From Vagococcus sp. CY52-2 (GTDB lineage Bacteria; Bacillota; Bacilli; Lactobacillales; Vagococcaceae): a stretch of 64,000 nt of DNA. This document shows positions 1-8,390 of the stretch, in pieces (position 1 is the stretch's first letter; the number at the start of each line of letters is the position of its first letter). The notes beneath the pieces were generated by a model. It was not told where the DNA came from. It worked only from the letters and a program-made list of their open reading frames with translations, and did no database searches. A program made the position numbers and the translations under genes. The DNA lies in contig NZ_CP093384.1 of the NCBI RefSeq assembly GCF_022655055.1, positions 1,612,001 through 1,676,000 of the forward strand, in the 5' to 3' direction.

Positions 1-621
1 TAGCAACTCATAGCCTTTTGTCTCAATATGGCTAATACGTTGTTGCCCTAATGCATTTTTAGAAAAATCCAGCCGTTCATCATACCAAACTTCACTAGGT
101 TTTATTACTTCATATAGCGGACTTTCTGAAAAATAATAACTAAAATACTTTTCAGTATAAGGCAACATACTATCACTAATTTCGCCTAAATCAGGAATAA
201 AAGCCATCCCATAATAAGTGGTTAAACCAAGACAATAAAACATCAAATGATTAATCGTAGAATCAGAAAATCCAGTGAATAATTTTGGTTTAGTTTTGAC
301 TAAATTTTTAAATTTTTCATTCTCCATTAGATATGGAAGTGTTCGATAAGTATCATCTCCTCCAATCGCACAAATAATCCCTTTGATAGAGTCATCTTCA
401 AAAGCTTGAATCAAATCCTTGGCCCTTTTTTCTGGATGTCTATCAACAAAATCTATCCCTTTTAAAGCATGTGGCATAAACACAACGTCTAACCCATAAT
501 CTTCCAATCTCTTTTTCCCTAAAATAAGGTTATGTTCAACAAATTCTTCTCCCAATAATCCTTTTGATAAGCTGATAATCGCAACTTTATCTCCACGTTT
601 TAATCGTCTTGGTTTAAACAT
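1..621 (-). CDS. S66 family peptidase (LD-carboxypeptidase / MccF-like), partial
   Basis: The gene starts at ATG 621 with an AGGAAAG ribosome binding site and runs off the left edge, so only about 207 N-terminal residues are visible. The protein opens MFKPRRLKRGDKVAIISLSK, typical of peptidase S66. It carries the motif GFSDST at about residue 97, matching the nucleophilic Ser turn of this family. A glycine-rich GGDDTYR segment precedes it. S66 enzymes cleave L,D bonds of recycled muropeptides or, in MccF, inactivate peptide-nucleotide antibiotics; the visible part cannot tell these apart. The His and Glu of the triad lie outside the window. No signal peptide is present, so it is probably cytosolic. 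Confidence 0.85.
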   Translation of the reverse strand, partial: MFKPRRLKRGDKVAIISLSKGLLGEEFVEHNLILGKKRLEDYGLDVVFMPHALKGIDFVDRHPEKRAKDLIQAFEDDSIKGIICAIGGDDTYRTLPYLMENEKFKNLVKTKPKLFTGFSDSTINHLMFYCLGLTTYYGMAFIPDLGEISDSMLPYTEKYFSYYFSESPLYEVIKPSEVWYDERLDFSKNALGQQRISHIETKGYELL

Positions 622-663
622 ATCTTTCCTCCTAACACTAGTCACTGATTCTACAAATTATAC

Positions 664-698
664 CATAAAAAAATAACTTTGATGTCTCCACCAAAGTT
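664..698 (-). terminator. Rho-independent terminator
   Basis: On the minus strand AACTTTG and CAAAGTT form a 7-bp stem (675-681 with 692-698) around a 10-nt loop, followed by a run of T. It lies just after the broken small gene at 704-937 and before the S66 gene. Confidence 0.6.
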
Positions 699-703
699 AC
701 TGT

Positions 704-937
704 TTAATCATATTCAACAGACTCTTCTACTTGTTTTGAGTGCAAGAGTACCGTTACTTTACGAGAGATTACTGCTAACCCCTATCCGACCACATCCCCG
801 ATAAACGTCATCAAGAAACACATCCTGCTACTGTAAATAATTGATCAAAATGCTAAGTATAGACTATAAACACACATAGTCATTGCAGTAATACCAAAAA
901 TCACTATGCCATATAGAAAACCTTCTTTTTTAGTCAT
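704..937 (-). pseudogene. Broken small membrane protein gene (DUF2798-like?)
   Basis: On the minus strand an ATG at 937 encodes MTKKEGFLYGIVIFGITAMT and about 11 further residues, then a stop. Shifting frame restores a plausible continuation: QLFTVAGCV, then MTFIGDVVG, a further stop, and a tail SRKVTVLLHS ending at the TAA at 704-706. Two hydrophobic stretches with a basic end suggest a small two-helix membrane protein, perhaps of the DUF2798 type; that family name is a guess from the pattern. At least one frameshift and one nonsense change interrupt it, and its own terminator follows at 664-698. Probably non-functional. Confidence 0.5.
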
Positions 938-977
938 TAGTAATCTTTTTCCCTCTTTTTTCAACTTAAAAATCAGC

Positions 978-1018
978 AAAAAAAGGGTAGGAATTATCCT
1001 TTCAGATAGTTCCTCCCC
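978..1018 (-). terminator. Terminator-like hairpin on the minus strand
   Basis: A 14-bp stem with two imperfect pairs (985-998 with 1005-1018) is followed on the minus strand by seven T. No convincing gene ends here. A 31-codon minus-strand reading frame runs through it but has no other support. The rest of 938-1212 shows only the promoter region of the plus-strand gene at 1213. Confidence 0.5.
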
Positions 1019-1212
1019 TTAATGGAATCTTCACTGCATAAAAATACTGACATATTTTGTAAAAAAATATCAAATATGACTGTTATCATAAGGCCACTCT
1101 TATTAAAAATAGTTTAAATATATTAGAAAACCATCTCTTACTTTTTTAAAAACAAAAAAATCTGTTATGATAGAATGGTGAATTATGACTTAGTACGAAA
1201 GGAGAGCCATGT

Positions 1213-1683
1213 ATGTCAAAAGATAAAAAAATTGTTGCCCCTTTTTTGAAGCCTATTGCTATTTTCAGTATTGCTTTGGGGATTAGTGCAACAACTGCTG
1301 TTGTAGATGGAAGTAACTATAAAACCAAAAAAACAGACACTTCTACAACACAAACTACAACACATACAACTCAAAATCAAACAGACACAACAAAAGAAAG
1401 TAACGATTCAGATACAACGAGCAATAGCCCTATTCAACAAACAGATAGCTCAACATCTGAAAATCAAAATAAAACGAGAAATAGTAAAGAAACCAAGCAA
1501 AATCAAACACAAGATGAACAATCTTCGGTTGAAAATACCACTCCTTCTTCTGATGTTCAGGAGTCAATGAACAATCAAAATGATATGGAAAAAACAGAAG
1601 AAACCGTAACACCAGATGTTCAAACAAAACAAGTTTCTCCTAAAACAAATGAAAATAAAACAGTCACTGGGGGAAATAATTAG
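1213..1683 (+). CDS. Membrane-anchored low-complexity Thr/Ser/Asn/Gln-rich protein, unknown function
   Basis: A 156-residue protein with a short basic N-terminus and one hydrophobic segment at about residues 7-31, then a tail made almost only of Thr, Ser, Asn, Gln, Glu and Lys. This looks like an uncleaved signal anchor or signal peptide with a disordered extracellular stalk. There is no sorting motif and no catalytic domain. The start at 1213 has AAAGGAGAG six bases upstream; an ATG at 1209 is out of frame and closes after five codons. The next gene begins on the base after the stop, so the two are translationally coupled. No family recognised. Confidence 0.7.
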   Translation: MSKDKKIVAPFLKPIAIFSIALGISATTAVVDGSNYKTKKTDTSTTQTTTHTTQNQTDTTKESNDSDTTSNSPIQQTDSSTSENQNKTRNSKETKQNQTQDEQSSVENTTPSSDVQESMNNQNDMEKTEETVTPDVQTKQVSPKTNENKTVTGGNN

Positions 1684-2460
1684 ATGGATGCAATACTAAC
1701 CTTGATTTTAAGCAATATTACTAAATTTTTAAATTATTTAAATATTAATCCAAGACTACAAAATAAAATATTAACCGTTGTGAGTGTCTTTCCAACACTT
1801 TATATTTTACGAATTGTTAAAGGATATTTTCAAAATGGAAATTACTTAAGAATGAGTTTATATTTACTAATATTTATTGTATTAGCTTATTTTATAGTTT
1901 TAAACTTTATCTATTATTTTAAAAATCAAAAAGTTAAATGGGACGTCACTAACTTGATAGAAAATATCGTCCCCGAAGATGCAACGTTTGATGAGACTGT
2001 CCAAACCTCATCAACAACTCCTAAAATACAAGGTAAATTGCTTACTTTAACATTAATAGATAATAGTGATCAAGTCATTGATACTGTTATTCATAATCTA
2101 CTTGATAAAAATTACATTCAAGCAAAAAAATTAAATGACTATGCTTACGAGCTAGAAGATTATACATTGATTCCATTTTATAAAATATCAAAAGGGGAAT
2201 TATTTATTGGTAGTAGCTATAAAGACTTAACCAAAGTTGCCACCATTAAAATTAATGATGAGGCTGATTCTTTAATCCCACTTGGTGTTTTTGTTAATGG
2301 TGGTTCTTATGAAAAAGATGGTATTATTTACAAAGAACCTTATACTTTGGAATTACGGGTTAAAGACAATGATGAACATATCATCCCTCAATCTAGTCAG
2401 AATAAGTCTTCTAAAGAGGTATCACATATGAGTCGACGCAAAAAAAGTCAGAAGAAATAA
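1684..2460 (+). CDS. Two-helix membrane protein of unknown function
   Basis: A 258-residue protein with two hydrophobic segments at about residues 31-46 and 58-77, a soluble domain from about 85 to 230, and a very basic tail (RRKKSQKK). The soluble part has alternating beta-like stretches (LLTLTLID, YTLIPFYKIS, YTLELRV). It resembles uncharacterised Lactobacillales membrane proteins (possibly the DUF6681 type), but I cannot confirm a family. It abuts the preceding stalk-like gene with no gap, so the two may form an envelope pair. The codons for the basic tail overlap the shared terminator. Confidence 0.7.
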   Translation: MDAILTLILSNITKFLNYLNINPRLQNKILTVVSVFPTLYILRIVKGYFQNGNYLRMSLYLLIFIVLAYFIVLNFIYYFKNQKVKWDVTNLIENIVPEDATFDETVQTSSTTPKIQGKLLTLTLIDNSDQVIDTVIHNLLDKNYIQAKKLNDYAYELEDYTLIPFYKISKGELFIGSSYKDLTKVATIKINDEADSLIPLGVFVNGGSYEKDGIIYKEPYTLELRVKDNDEHIIPQSSQNKSSKEVSHMSRRKKSQKK

Positions 2461-2481
2461 TTCAATTCTTCTGACTTTTTT
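2441..2481. terminator. Bidirectional terminator
   Basis: A-run plus GTCAGAAGAA (2441-2456) is complementary to TTCTTCTGAC plus T-run (2466-2481). This perfect 16-bp stem serves the convergent genes ending at 2460 (+) and 2483 (-). Confidence 0.9.
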
Positions 2482-2482
2482 A

Positions 2483-3199
2483 TTAATCCATGTCTACATT
2501 GTGGAAGATTTGTTGAACATCTTCTAATTCATCTAACGCATCAATCATCTTTTCAAATTGAGCTAAATCTTCTTCTGATAATTCTACTTCATTTTGAGCA
2601 AGCATTTGGATTTCAGCTACTGAAAATTCTGTAATTCCTTTTTCTTTTAATGCTTCTTGAATCGCGTGGAAATCACTTGATTCACCGTAAACGATGATTT
2701 GGTCTTCTTCTTCGAACACATCTTTGACTTCAATATCTTTTTCTAATAGATACTCAAAAATTTCATCCACGTCTTCGCCTTTAAAACCAAAAATCGCTGT
2801 GTTGTCAAACATGTATGCTACAGCACCTGATACACCCATGTTCCCACCATTTTTACCAAATGCTGCTCGAACGTCTGCTGCTGTACGGTTGACATTATTT
2901 GTTAACGTATCAACAATCACCATCGAACCATTTGGCCCAAATCCTTCATAACGTAATTCAGAATAATTTTCATCTCCTGAACCTTTTGCTTTTTCTATAG
3001 CACGATCAATAATATGTTTTGGTACATTGTATGTTTTTGCGCGATCAATAACGAAACGAAGTTTTTGATTAGAGTGCGGATCTGGATCACCTGATTTTGC
3101 TGCTGCATAAATTTCAATTCCAAATTTGGCATAAACTTTACTGTTGTTTGCATCTTTAGCTGTTTTCTTAGCTACGATATTAGCCCATTTACGTCCCAA
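2483..3199 (-). CDS. yebC: YebC/PmpR family protein
   Basis: A protein of about 238 residues beginning [16 protein letters not shown], the enterococcal form of the YebC/PmpR start. It has the family motifs YEGFGPNG and the [10 protein letters not shown]-type segment. Members act in the cytosol as DNA-binding regulators, and recent work on the family links them to relief of ribosome stalling. I chose the TTG at 3199 because homologues begin at MGRKW. A GTG at 3208 would add three residues and also has a weak AGAAAGAG site. The gene stands alone with a shared terminator. Confidence 0.93.
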   Translation of the reverse strand: MGRKWANIVAKKTAKDANNSKVYAKFGIEIYAAAKSGDPDPHSNQKLRFVIDRAKTYNVPKHIIDRAIEKAKGSGDENYSELRYEGFGPNGSMVIVDTLTNNVNRTAADVRAAFGKNGGNMGVSGAVAYMFDNTAIFGFKGEDVDEIFEYLLEKDIEVKDVFEEEDQIIVYGESSDFHAIQEALKEKGITEFSVAEIQMLAQNEVELSEEDLAQFEKMIDALDELEDVQQIFHNVDMD

Positions 3200-3434
3200 T
3201 AGTCTCACTTCTCTTTCTTAATAAATTGTTTCAGTTGTAACGCAAAAACGTCCTGTTTTATTATACTTGCTTATTAGCATTTCGCAAAGTATTTTTTTCA
3301 ATCTTAAACATAAAACACCGATTATCAACACGTTTTTTAACTTTTTTCCTCTAATACCTTTTATTTCCCAATAATATGAGCTATTCTTAGGTAGTAATAA
3401 CTGTTCCATACAGATAGAAAGAGGTATATATTTT

Positions 3435-3953
3435 ATGAAACATTTTAATACAATTGATTTTCCATCCATTCATATTCGATTACTTGATGGAAATAATGAA
3501 GCAGATTTGGTTATCTTTAAAGAATTTTTATTAAGAACCAAAGACTACTTTACTGATTATGTAACTGCTGTTCCAACGGATGAACAAGTAAAAGAATTCT
3601 TCACTTCGTTACCTCCCAAAGTATTACCTTCTCAAAAATACATGTATGGTATCTTTGATCGTGATAGATTAATGGGATTCATTGACTGGGTAGAAGATTA
3701 TCCTCAAAAAGAAACTGGCATACTTGGTTACTTTATATTAGAAGAAGAATACAGAGGAACAAAACTCGCTCAAGAACTGTATAATGCCTTAGAAAAAACA
3801 GTATCTGATACAGGAACTAAAATCATGCATTTAACGTTTATAGAAGATGATAAACGTGCTTCTCGTTTCTGGGAAAAACAAGGTTATAAAGCTATCTCTA
3901 CACATAATGGTGACTATGGCAAACAATTAGTCGTTGAAAAAATACTCGGATAA
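3435..3953 (+). CDS. GNAT family N-acetyltransferase
   Basis: A 172-residue protein with a GNAT fold signature. An acetyl-CoA-binding type segment (ILGYFILEEEYRGTKLAQEL) lies at about residues 97-116, followed by the beta-5/alpha-4 region LTFIEDDKRASRFWEKQGYK. The substrate cannot be told from sequence. The gene is monocistronic, with its own terminator immediately downstream, and has an AGAAAGAGG ribosome binding site. The opposite-strand reading frame over its start is not credible. Confidence 0.85.
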   Translation: MKHFNTIDFPSIHIRLLDGNNEADLVIFKEFLLRTKDYFTDYVTAVPTDEQVKEFFTSLPPKVLPSQKYMYGIFDRDRLMGFIDWVEDYPQKETGILGYFILEEEYRGTKLAQELYNALEKTVSDTGTKIMHLTFIEDDKRASRFWEKQGYKAISTHNGDYGKQLVVEKILG

Positions 3954-3960
3954 TACAGAA

Positions 3961-3997
3961 GCGTAAAAATAAGATTAACTTATTTTTACGCTTTTTT
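3961..3997. terminator. Rho-independent terminator
   Basis: GCGTAAAAATAAG (3961-3973) pairs with CTTATTTTTACGC (3979-3991), followed by six T. It ends the acetyltransferase transcript; the minus-strand nrnA stop lies just beyond. Confidence 0.9.
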
Positions 3998-3999
3998 AC

Positions 4000-4953
4000 T
4001 TATGATATTTTATATTCACTAACAATTGTTTTGATTTCTTCAAATATTTCTTCCACTTCATCCATATCCTTAGCATTTGCTCCACTAGCCAATGGGTGAC
4101 CACCACCATGATGTCGTTTTGCAACACCATTAATCACAGGACCTTTACTTCTCAAGCGAACTCTAAAAAATCCTTCAGGCTGCTCAACAAAAATTGCCCA
4201 CGATAAAATCCCACGAATCTTTCCTGGTAAAGGAATAATAGCTGGTGTTTCCGAATCAACTACATCAAACTCTTTCAATGCATCCTGTGTTAATAACACC
4301 ATCGCTGCACCATTTTCATCCGAAACCATATTTTCGTAGATGTATCCTGACAAACGCGAAATTTTTTCATCTACTTCGTCCATATATCGACTTAATCTTG
4401 CCGCATCGAAGTCGTATGTTAGCAATTGACTAGCTACCCATAATGTGTGAGACGTTGTTCCAGGATATAAAAATCGTCCAGTATCTCCAATAATACCGGC
4501 ATAAAGTAATCTCGCAGCATTATCTGTCATAACAAGATGTTCTTTGTTTTCTTCATAAAAATCATAAATCAATTCACTTGTACTACTTGCTTGTGTATTT
4601 ACCCATGATAAATCACCATAAGGCTCATCATCCGGATGATGATCTATTTTAATTAATTTTTTTCCTAAGTAATACTGCTCTCCACTTATTCGTGGAGCAT
4701 TCGCAGTATCTGTCACAATAACTAAAGCATCTTGATACATCTCATCACTCACGTCATCCATCGTGACAAGGTAGTCTAAATCATTCACAGGGCCACCAAC
4801 TAAATAAATGGATTTCTTAGGAAAACTTGCTTTTAATATTTCTCCTAAACCACCTTGTGAGCCTAGTGCATCTGGGTCTGGGCTTTGGTGGCGATGAATC
4901 ATGATGGTATCATAATGTTTTATTTCTTTTAAAATTTCTTGACTAATAGTCAT
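4000..4953 (-). CDS. nrnA: Bifunctional oligoribonuclease / pAp phosphatase NrnA
   Basis: A 317-residue DHH-DHHA1 phosphoesterase. The metal-binding motifs are visible: DPDALGSQ at about residues 26-33, VTDTANAP at about 80-87, and DHHPDD at about 105-110. The C-terminal DHHA1 substrate motif GGGHPLASGA is at about 283-292. NrnA degrades 2-5 nt RNA oligomers and dephosphorylates 3'-phosphoadenosine 5'-phosphate. It follows the YtoI-like gene by ten bases on the same strand, the same pairing as ytoI-ytqI in Bacillus, so the two are probably cotranscribed. Confidence 0.93.
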   Translation of the reverse strand: MTISQEILKEIKHYDTIMIHRHQSPDPDALGSQGGLGEILKASFPKKSIYLVGGPVNDLDYLVTMDDVSDEMYQDALVIVTDTANAPRISGEQYYLGKKLIKIDHHPDDEPYGDLSWVNTQASSTSELIYDFYEENKEHLVMTDNAARLLYAGIIGDTGRFLYPGTTSHTLWVASQLLTYDFDAARLSRYMDEVDEKISRLSGYIYENMVSDENGAAMVLLTQDALKEFDVVDSETPAIIPLPGKIRGILSWAIFVEQPEGFFRVRLRSKGPVINGVAKRHHGGGHPLASGANAKDMDEVEEIFEEIKTIVSEYKIS

Positions 4954-4963
4954 ACTTTTCCTC

Positions 4964-6286
4964 CTAAACTGGATCCATTAACTGACATACTGCAATCGCT
5001 TTTGCAGAAACGATATTATCTTTATATACACTTACTTCAACTTTTCCTGAACGTCTACCAACTTCTATCACTTGAGTTCTGATTTCTATTTCGCTATCCA
5101 TTTGGATTAATTTGAAATAATATAAGCTACTTTGCTCAATAACCGAATGAAAATTGTATCGTGATAACATCGTTGAACGAACAACACTTGAAATAATTTG
5201 ATTTAATACACCAAAAGAGAGCGTTCCTAAATTATTAATCATCTGTGGCGTGACAACAAATGTAAAAATAGCATCTCCTTTTTCAGGCATTTCTTTTTCC
5301 ACAATCTGGTTAGTAATATGATCCGTCAATTTATGTGCAGCCTGCGGTTGCTTTTGTGCTAATTGAACAGTTCTCATCACATCTTGTCGTGATATAATTC
5401 CGACAAGCGTTAGATCATCTTCCACCACAGGAATAATCTCCAAACCATCCCAAATCATTTGATGTCCGATACTTGCTACACTCATATGTGATTTAGCATA
5501 TCGTGGATCTTTCGTCATAACTTTTTCAATAGATTGTGTCAGTGATTTATCAGACACGTCTTTTGCTGTTACCATCCCCACTAAGCGATTAGATTTATTT
5601 ACTACAGGAAAACGTGTGTATCCAGTTTTCTCAACCAATTTAACATAATCTTCAACCGTATCTTTCGTTGTCATATAGAATGTTTCATTTTCAGGTGTTT
5701 GGATATCTTCTACCAACACGATATCCTTTTTAATCATCTGATCACTAATAGCACGGTTTATTAGCATTCCAACAGTAAAGGTATCATGAGATGTACGTAA
5801 AATAGGCATTTTAACTTCATCTGCTAAGTCTATAATATCTTGACTGATTTCAAATCCACCAGTTAACAGAACAGCCGCACCATTATTTAGTGCTAACCGC
5901 TGAACACCTTCTCTATCTCCAACAATCATTAAAGCTCCTGGCGTAATATAGCGTAACATGCTTTTTTCTGTCATCGCCCCAATAATAAATTTATCTAATG
6001 GTTTTTTTAATCCTTTTTTCCCCGCTAATACATCACCATCGATAATTTTAACAATTTCTTTGAAGGTTAGATTTTTTATGTTCTCTTTTGTTTTCGTTTC
6101 AATTCTTATCGTTCCAACTCGCTGTATAGTGGATACCAATCCCACATTTTCTGCCTCTTTAATGGCACGATAAGCCGTTCCCTCACTAACGCTTAACATT
6201 TTGGCAATGCCTCGAACAGAAATTTTATCTCCTACAGGCAAGGACTCAATATGTGCTAATATTTGATCATGTTTTGTCATGCTCAT
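4964..6286 (-). CDS. YtoI-like regulator: wHTH, DRTGG, two CBS, HotDog domain
   Basis: About 440 residues in four parts. A winged helix at about residues 1-65 (SVRGIAKMLSVSEGTAYRAI) is followed by a DRTGG domain at about 75-185 (ITPGALMIVGDREGVQRLAL). A CBS pair lies at about 195-310 and a HotDog thioesterase-like fold at about 330-440. This is the architecture of B. subtilis YtoI, and the CBS pair is expected to bind an adenine nucleotide. I use ATG 6286 because AAGGTGA lies five bases upstream; a GTG at 6295 overlaps that site. It probably forms an operon with nrnA. The target genes are unknown. Confidence 0.88.
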   Translation of the reverse strand: MSMTKHDQILAHIESLPVGDKISVRGIAKMLSVSEGTAYRAIKEAENVGLVSTIQRVGTIRIETKTKENIKNLTFKEIVKIIDGDVLAGKKGLKKPLDKFIIGAMTEKSMLRYITPGALMIVGDREGVQRLALNNGAAVLLTGGFEISQDIIDLADEVKMPILRTSHDTFTVGMLINRAISDQMIKKDIVLVEDIQTPENETFYMTTKDTVEDYVKLVEKTGYTRFPVVNKSNRLVGMVTAKDVSDKSLTQSIEKVMTKDPRYAKSHMSVASIGHQMIWDGLEIIPVVEDDLTLVGIISRQDVMRTVQLAQKQPQAAHKLTDHITNQIVEKEMPEKGDAIFTFVVTPQMINNLGTLSFGVLNQIISSVVRSTMLSRYNFHSVIEQSSLYYFKLIQMDSEIEIRTQVIEVGRRSGKVEVSVYKDNIVSAKAIAVCQLMDPV

Positions 6287-6433
6287 ATGTGTCACCTTAT
6301 TGCTTTCTTCTTGTTATAGTTAACTTAAAAAATCTGTATTAATACAAATCCTTTTGTAATGTTTATATTCTATCATAAAACACATTAAAAATACATTTGA
6401 ATCCTATAACAGAAAACAAATAACTGATATAAA

Positions 6434-6473
6434 ACAACACGTCAAAACGTAAATTCACGTTTTGACGTGTTGT
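6434..6473 (-). terminator. Terminator of the RNase J2 gene
   Basis: A perfect 17-bp stem (6434-6450 with 6457-6473, core ACGTCAAAACGT) with a 6-nt loop lies seven bases past the RNase J stop. On the minus strand it is followed by TTTT and then AT-rich sequence. The T-run is short, but the stem is exceptionally strong. Confidence 0.75.
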
Positions 6474-6480
6474 ACTTAAT

Positions 6481-8154
6481 TTATTTTCTTTTCTGACTTG
6501 ATTCCATAATAACTGGTAAAATAACTGGTCGACGTTTCGTTTGTTCGTAGAGATAACGACTTAATTGGTCTCTTATTTCTTGTTTCAAAATCCCCCAATC
6601 AAAATCTTGTTTCTCTAAGTTTTCTAAAACTACGGTTTCAACTATGTCGCCACTTTCTTTCATCAAATTGTTGCTTGATTTCATATAGACAAACCCACGT
6701 GACGTAATTCTAGCTGGTGAAATAATTTTTTTCTCACGGCGATTAATCGTAATCGCTGCAATAATAATCCCGTCTTCTGATAATATTTTTCGATCGCGTA
6801 ACACAATGTTTCCAATATCACCAACACCTAATCCATCAATCAAGACATTTTCAACTTCAATTGAACCAGTCATACGCAAACGACCGTTTTCAAACTCTAA
6901 AACGTCTCCTCGACCTAAAATAAAGATATTTTTAAATGGAATGCCTATTTCATTAGCTAACTCTGCATGTTTTGCCAACACACGATACTCACCTTGAATT
7001 GGTATAAAGAATGTTGGTTTCATCAAATTCAGCATTAATTTTAAATCATTTTGATTCGCATGACCTGACACTTTTACTGTATCAGAAATAGTTTGTACTG
7101 TTCCACCGGCACGATAAACCATGTCTTCTGTTTTGGCTACCATTGTTTCAACAGCAGTTGATGGTGTTGTTGTGATGTAGATTAAGTCTCCTTCAGCAAT
7201 GCGAATAAAACGATGGCGACCACTAGCCATTTTTTGTAATGTGTTTAACGGCTCACCCATACGACCAGTTTCTAAAATAACTAGCTCATGAGGCTCTTTA
7301 TTTTTCATTTGTTTTTCTGTAATAATTAATTCGTCATTTGGTAAGGTTAATTTTCCTAAACGAATGGCTGTCCGAACAATTTGTTCAACGTCTTTGCCTG
7401 TTAACACAACAAAACGTTCACTTAAATAAGCTGCATCAAATACTTGTTGAATACGTTGTAAGTTACTAGCCACACTAGCAACAATGATTCTTCCTTCCCA
7501 ATATCTAAAGGTATCAACAACTTCATCAGCCACTTCATTTTCAGAAGCTGACAACATATTACTTTCAGCATTTGTCGAATCACTTAATAAGGCTAAAACA
7601 CCTTTTTTACCAATTTCTGCTAATCTTGCAAAGTCCGTTTGATACATTGGGCTAGCGCTTTGATCAAATTTAAAATCACCTGTATACACAATTTGTCCTT
7701 CAGGAGTTGTCAAGACAATTCCCATTGAATCTGGAACAGTATGTGTTGTCCTAAAGAAACTCACTTCAGATTGAGCAAACTCTATAATAGTATTTTCATC
7801 TATTACATGAAAATCATTAAAATCTTTTGTATTTGGATAATTTTTCACATTAATTTTTGCTAATTCAATAGTTAATTCTGACCCAAATACTGGAACTGAA
7901 ACTTCTTCTAATAAATAGGGCAATGCTCCAATAGCATCTGCATGTCCATGACTTAAGAAGATACCCGCAATATTATCTTTTTTTTCAATTAAGTATGAAA
8001 AATCAGGAATAACCATATCAATTCCTAATTGTTCATTTTCTGGATACTTTAATCCACAATCTAAAACAAAGATTTCTTCTTCAATTTCTGCTACATAAAT
8101 ACTTTTTCCATTCTCTCTGACTCCACCAAGAGGAACTATTTTTACTTGACTCAC
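6481..8154 (-). CDS. rnjB: Ribonuclease J2 (metallo-beta-lactamase/beta-CASP RNase)
   Basis: A 557-residue RNase J family protein of full length: beta-lactamase/beta-CASP core and a C-terminal domain. The metal motif H-x-H-x-D-H reads HGHADA (His69, His71, Asp73, Ala74), so the last His is lost. This is the hallmark of the J2 paralogue in streptococci and enterococci. Other motifs are kept: GDFKFDQ, THTVPDS and SGHANQND. J2 pairs with J1 in mRNA decay and is expected to be weakly active alone. It starts at GTG 8154 after GAGGTGG. The 5' leader carries a long hairpin (8232-8296). rnjA is not in this window. Confidence 0.9.
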   Translation of the reverse strand: MSQVKIVPLGGVRENGKSIYVAEIEEEIFVLDCGLKYPENEQLGIDMVIPDFSYLIEKKDNIAGIFLSHGHADAIGALPYLLEEVSVPVFGSELTIELAKINVKNYPNTKDFNDFHVIDENTIIEFAQSEVSFFRTTHTVPDSMGIVLTTPEGQIVYTGDFKFDQSASPMYQTDFARLAEIGKKGVLALLSDSTNAESNMLSASENEVADEVVDTFRYWEGRIIVASVASNLQRIQQVFDAAYLSERFVVLTGKDVEQIVRTAIRLGKLTLPNDELIITEKQMKNKEPHELVILETGRMGEPLNTLQKMASGRHRFIRIAEGDLIYITTTPSTAVETMVAKTEDMVYRAGGTVQTISDTVKVSGHANQNDLKLMLNLMKPTFFIPIQGEYRVLAKHAELANEIGIPFKNIFILGRGDVLEFENGRLRMTGSIEVENVLIDGLGVGDIGNIVLRDRKILSEDGIIIAAITINRREKKIISPARITSRGFVYMKSSNNLMKESGDIVETVVLENLEKQDFDWGILKQEIRDQLSRYLYEQTKRRPVILPVIMESSQKRK

Positions 8155-8231
8155 TAAATTTCCACCTCAATTATGCTATACCAATTCATTCATATAGCTA
8201 CTTTCATTATTTTTCTTGTTCACGATCTATA

Positions 8232-8296
8232 TTTATTGATAATGCCACAAAATAATTGCCTACATAATTCTTGTGCGAATTATTTTTATCAATAAA
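8232..8296 (-). other. Long hairpin in the 5' leader of the RNase J2 gene
   Basis: Two nested inverted repeats are visible. TTTATTGAT (8232-8240) pairs with ATCAATAAA (8288-8296), and AAAATAATT (8249-8257) pairs with AATTATTTT (8278-8286). In the minus-strand transcript this forms a long interrupted stem about 80 bases upstream of the start codon. A -10-like TAAAAT near 8320 suggests it is transcribed. No known RNA family is recognised. Apart from this hairpin, 8155-8390 shows nothing else. Confidence 0.45.
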
Positions 8297-8390
8297 TTTT
8301 ACACGTCTTAAGTTGATACCATTTTATCATAAAAAACAAAAAATTTCTGTAAGATATACTTTCTTACCCATTTATTATGAAATAAGTGTA

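Noticed and set aside
1307-1627. Alternative frames over the stalk-protein gene
   Set aside because: Low-complexity sequence is open in several frames; only the 1213 frame has a ribosome binding site and a membrane anchor.
3218-3469. 83-codon minus-strand frame between yebC and the acetyltransferase
   Set aside because: It overlaps the acetyltransferase start and its ribosome binding site, has no site of its own and no recognisable domain.
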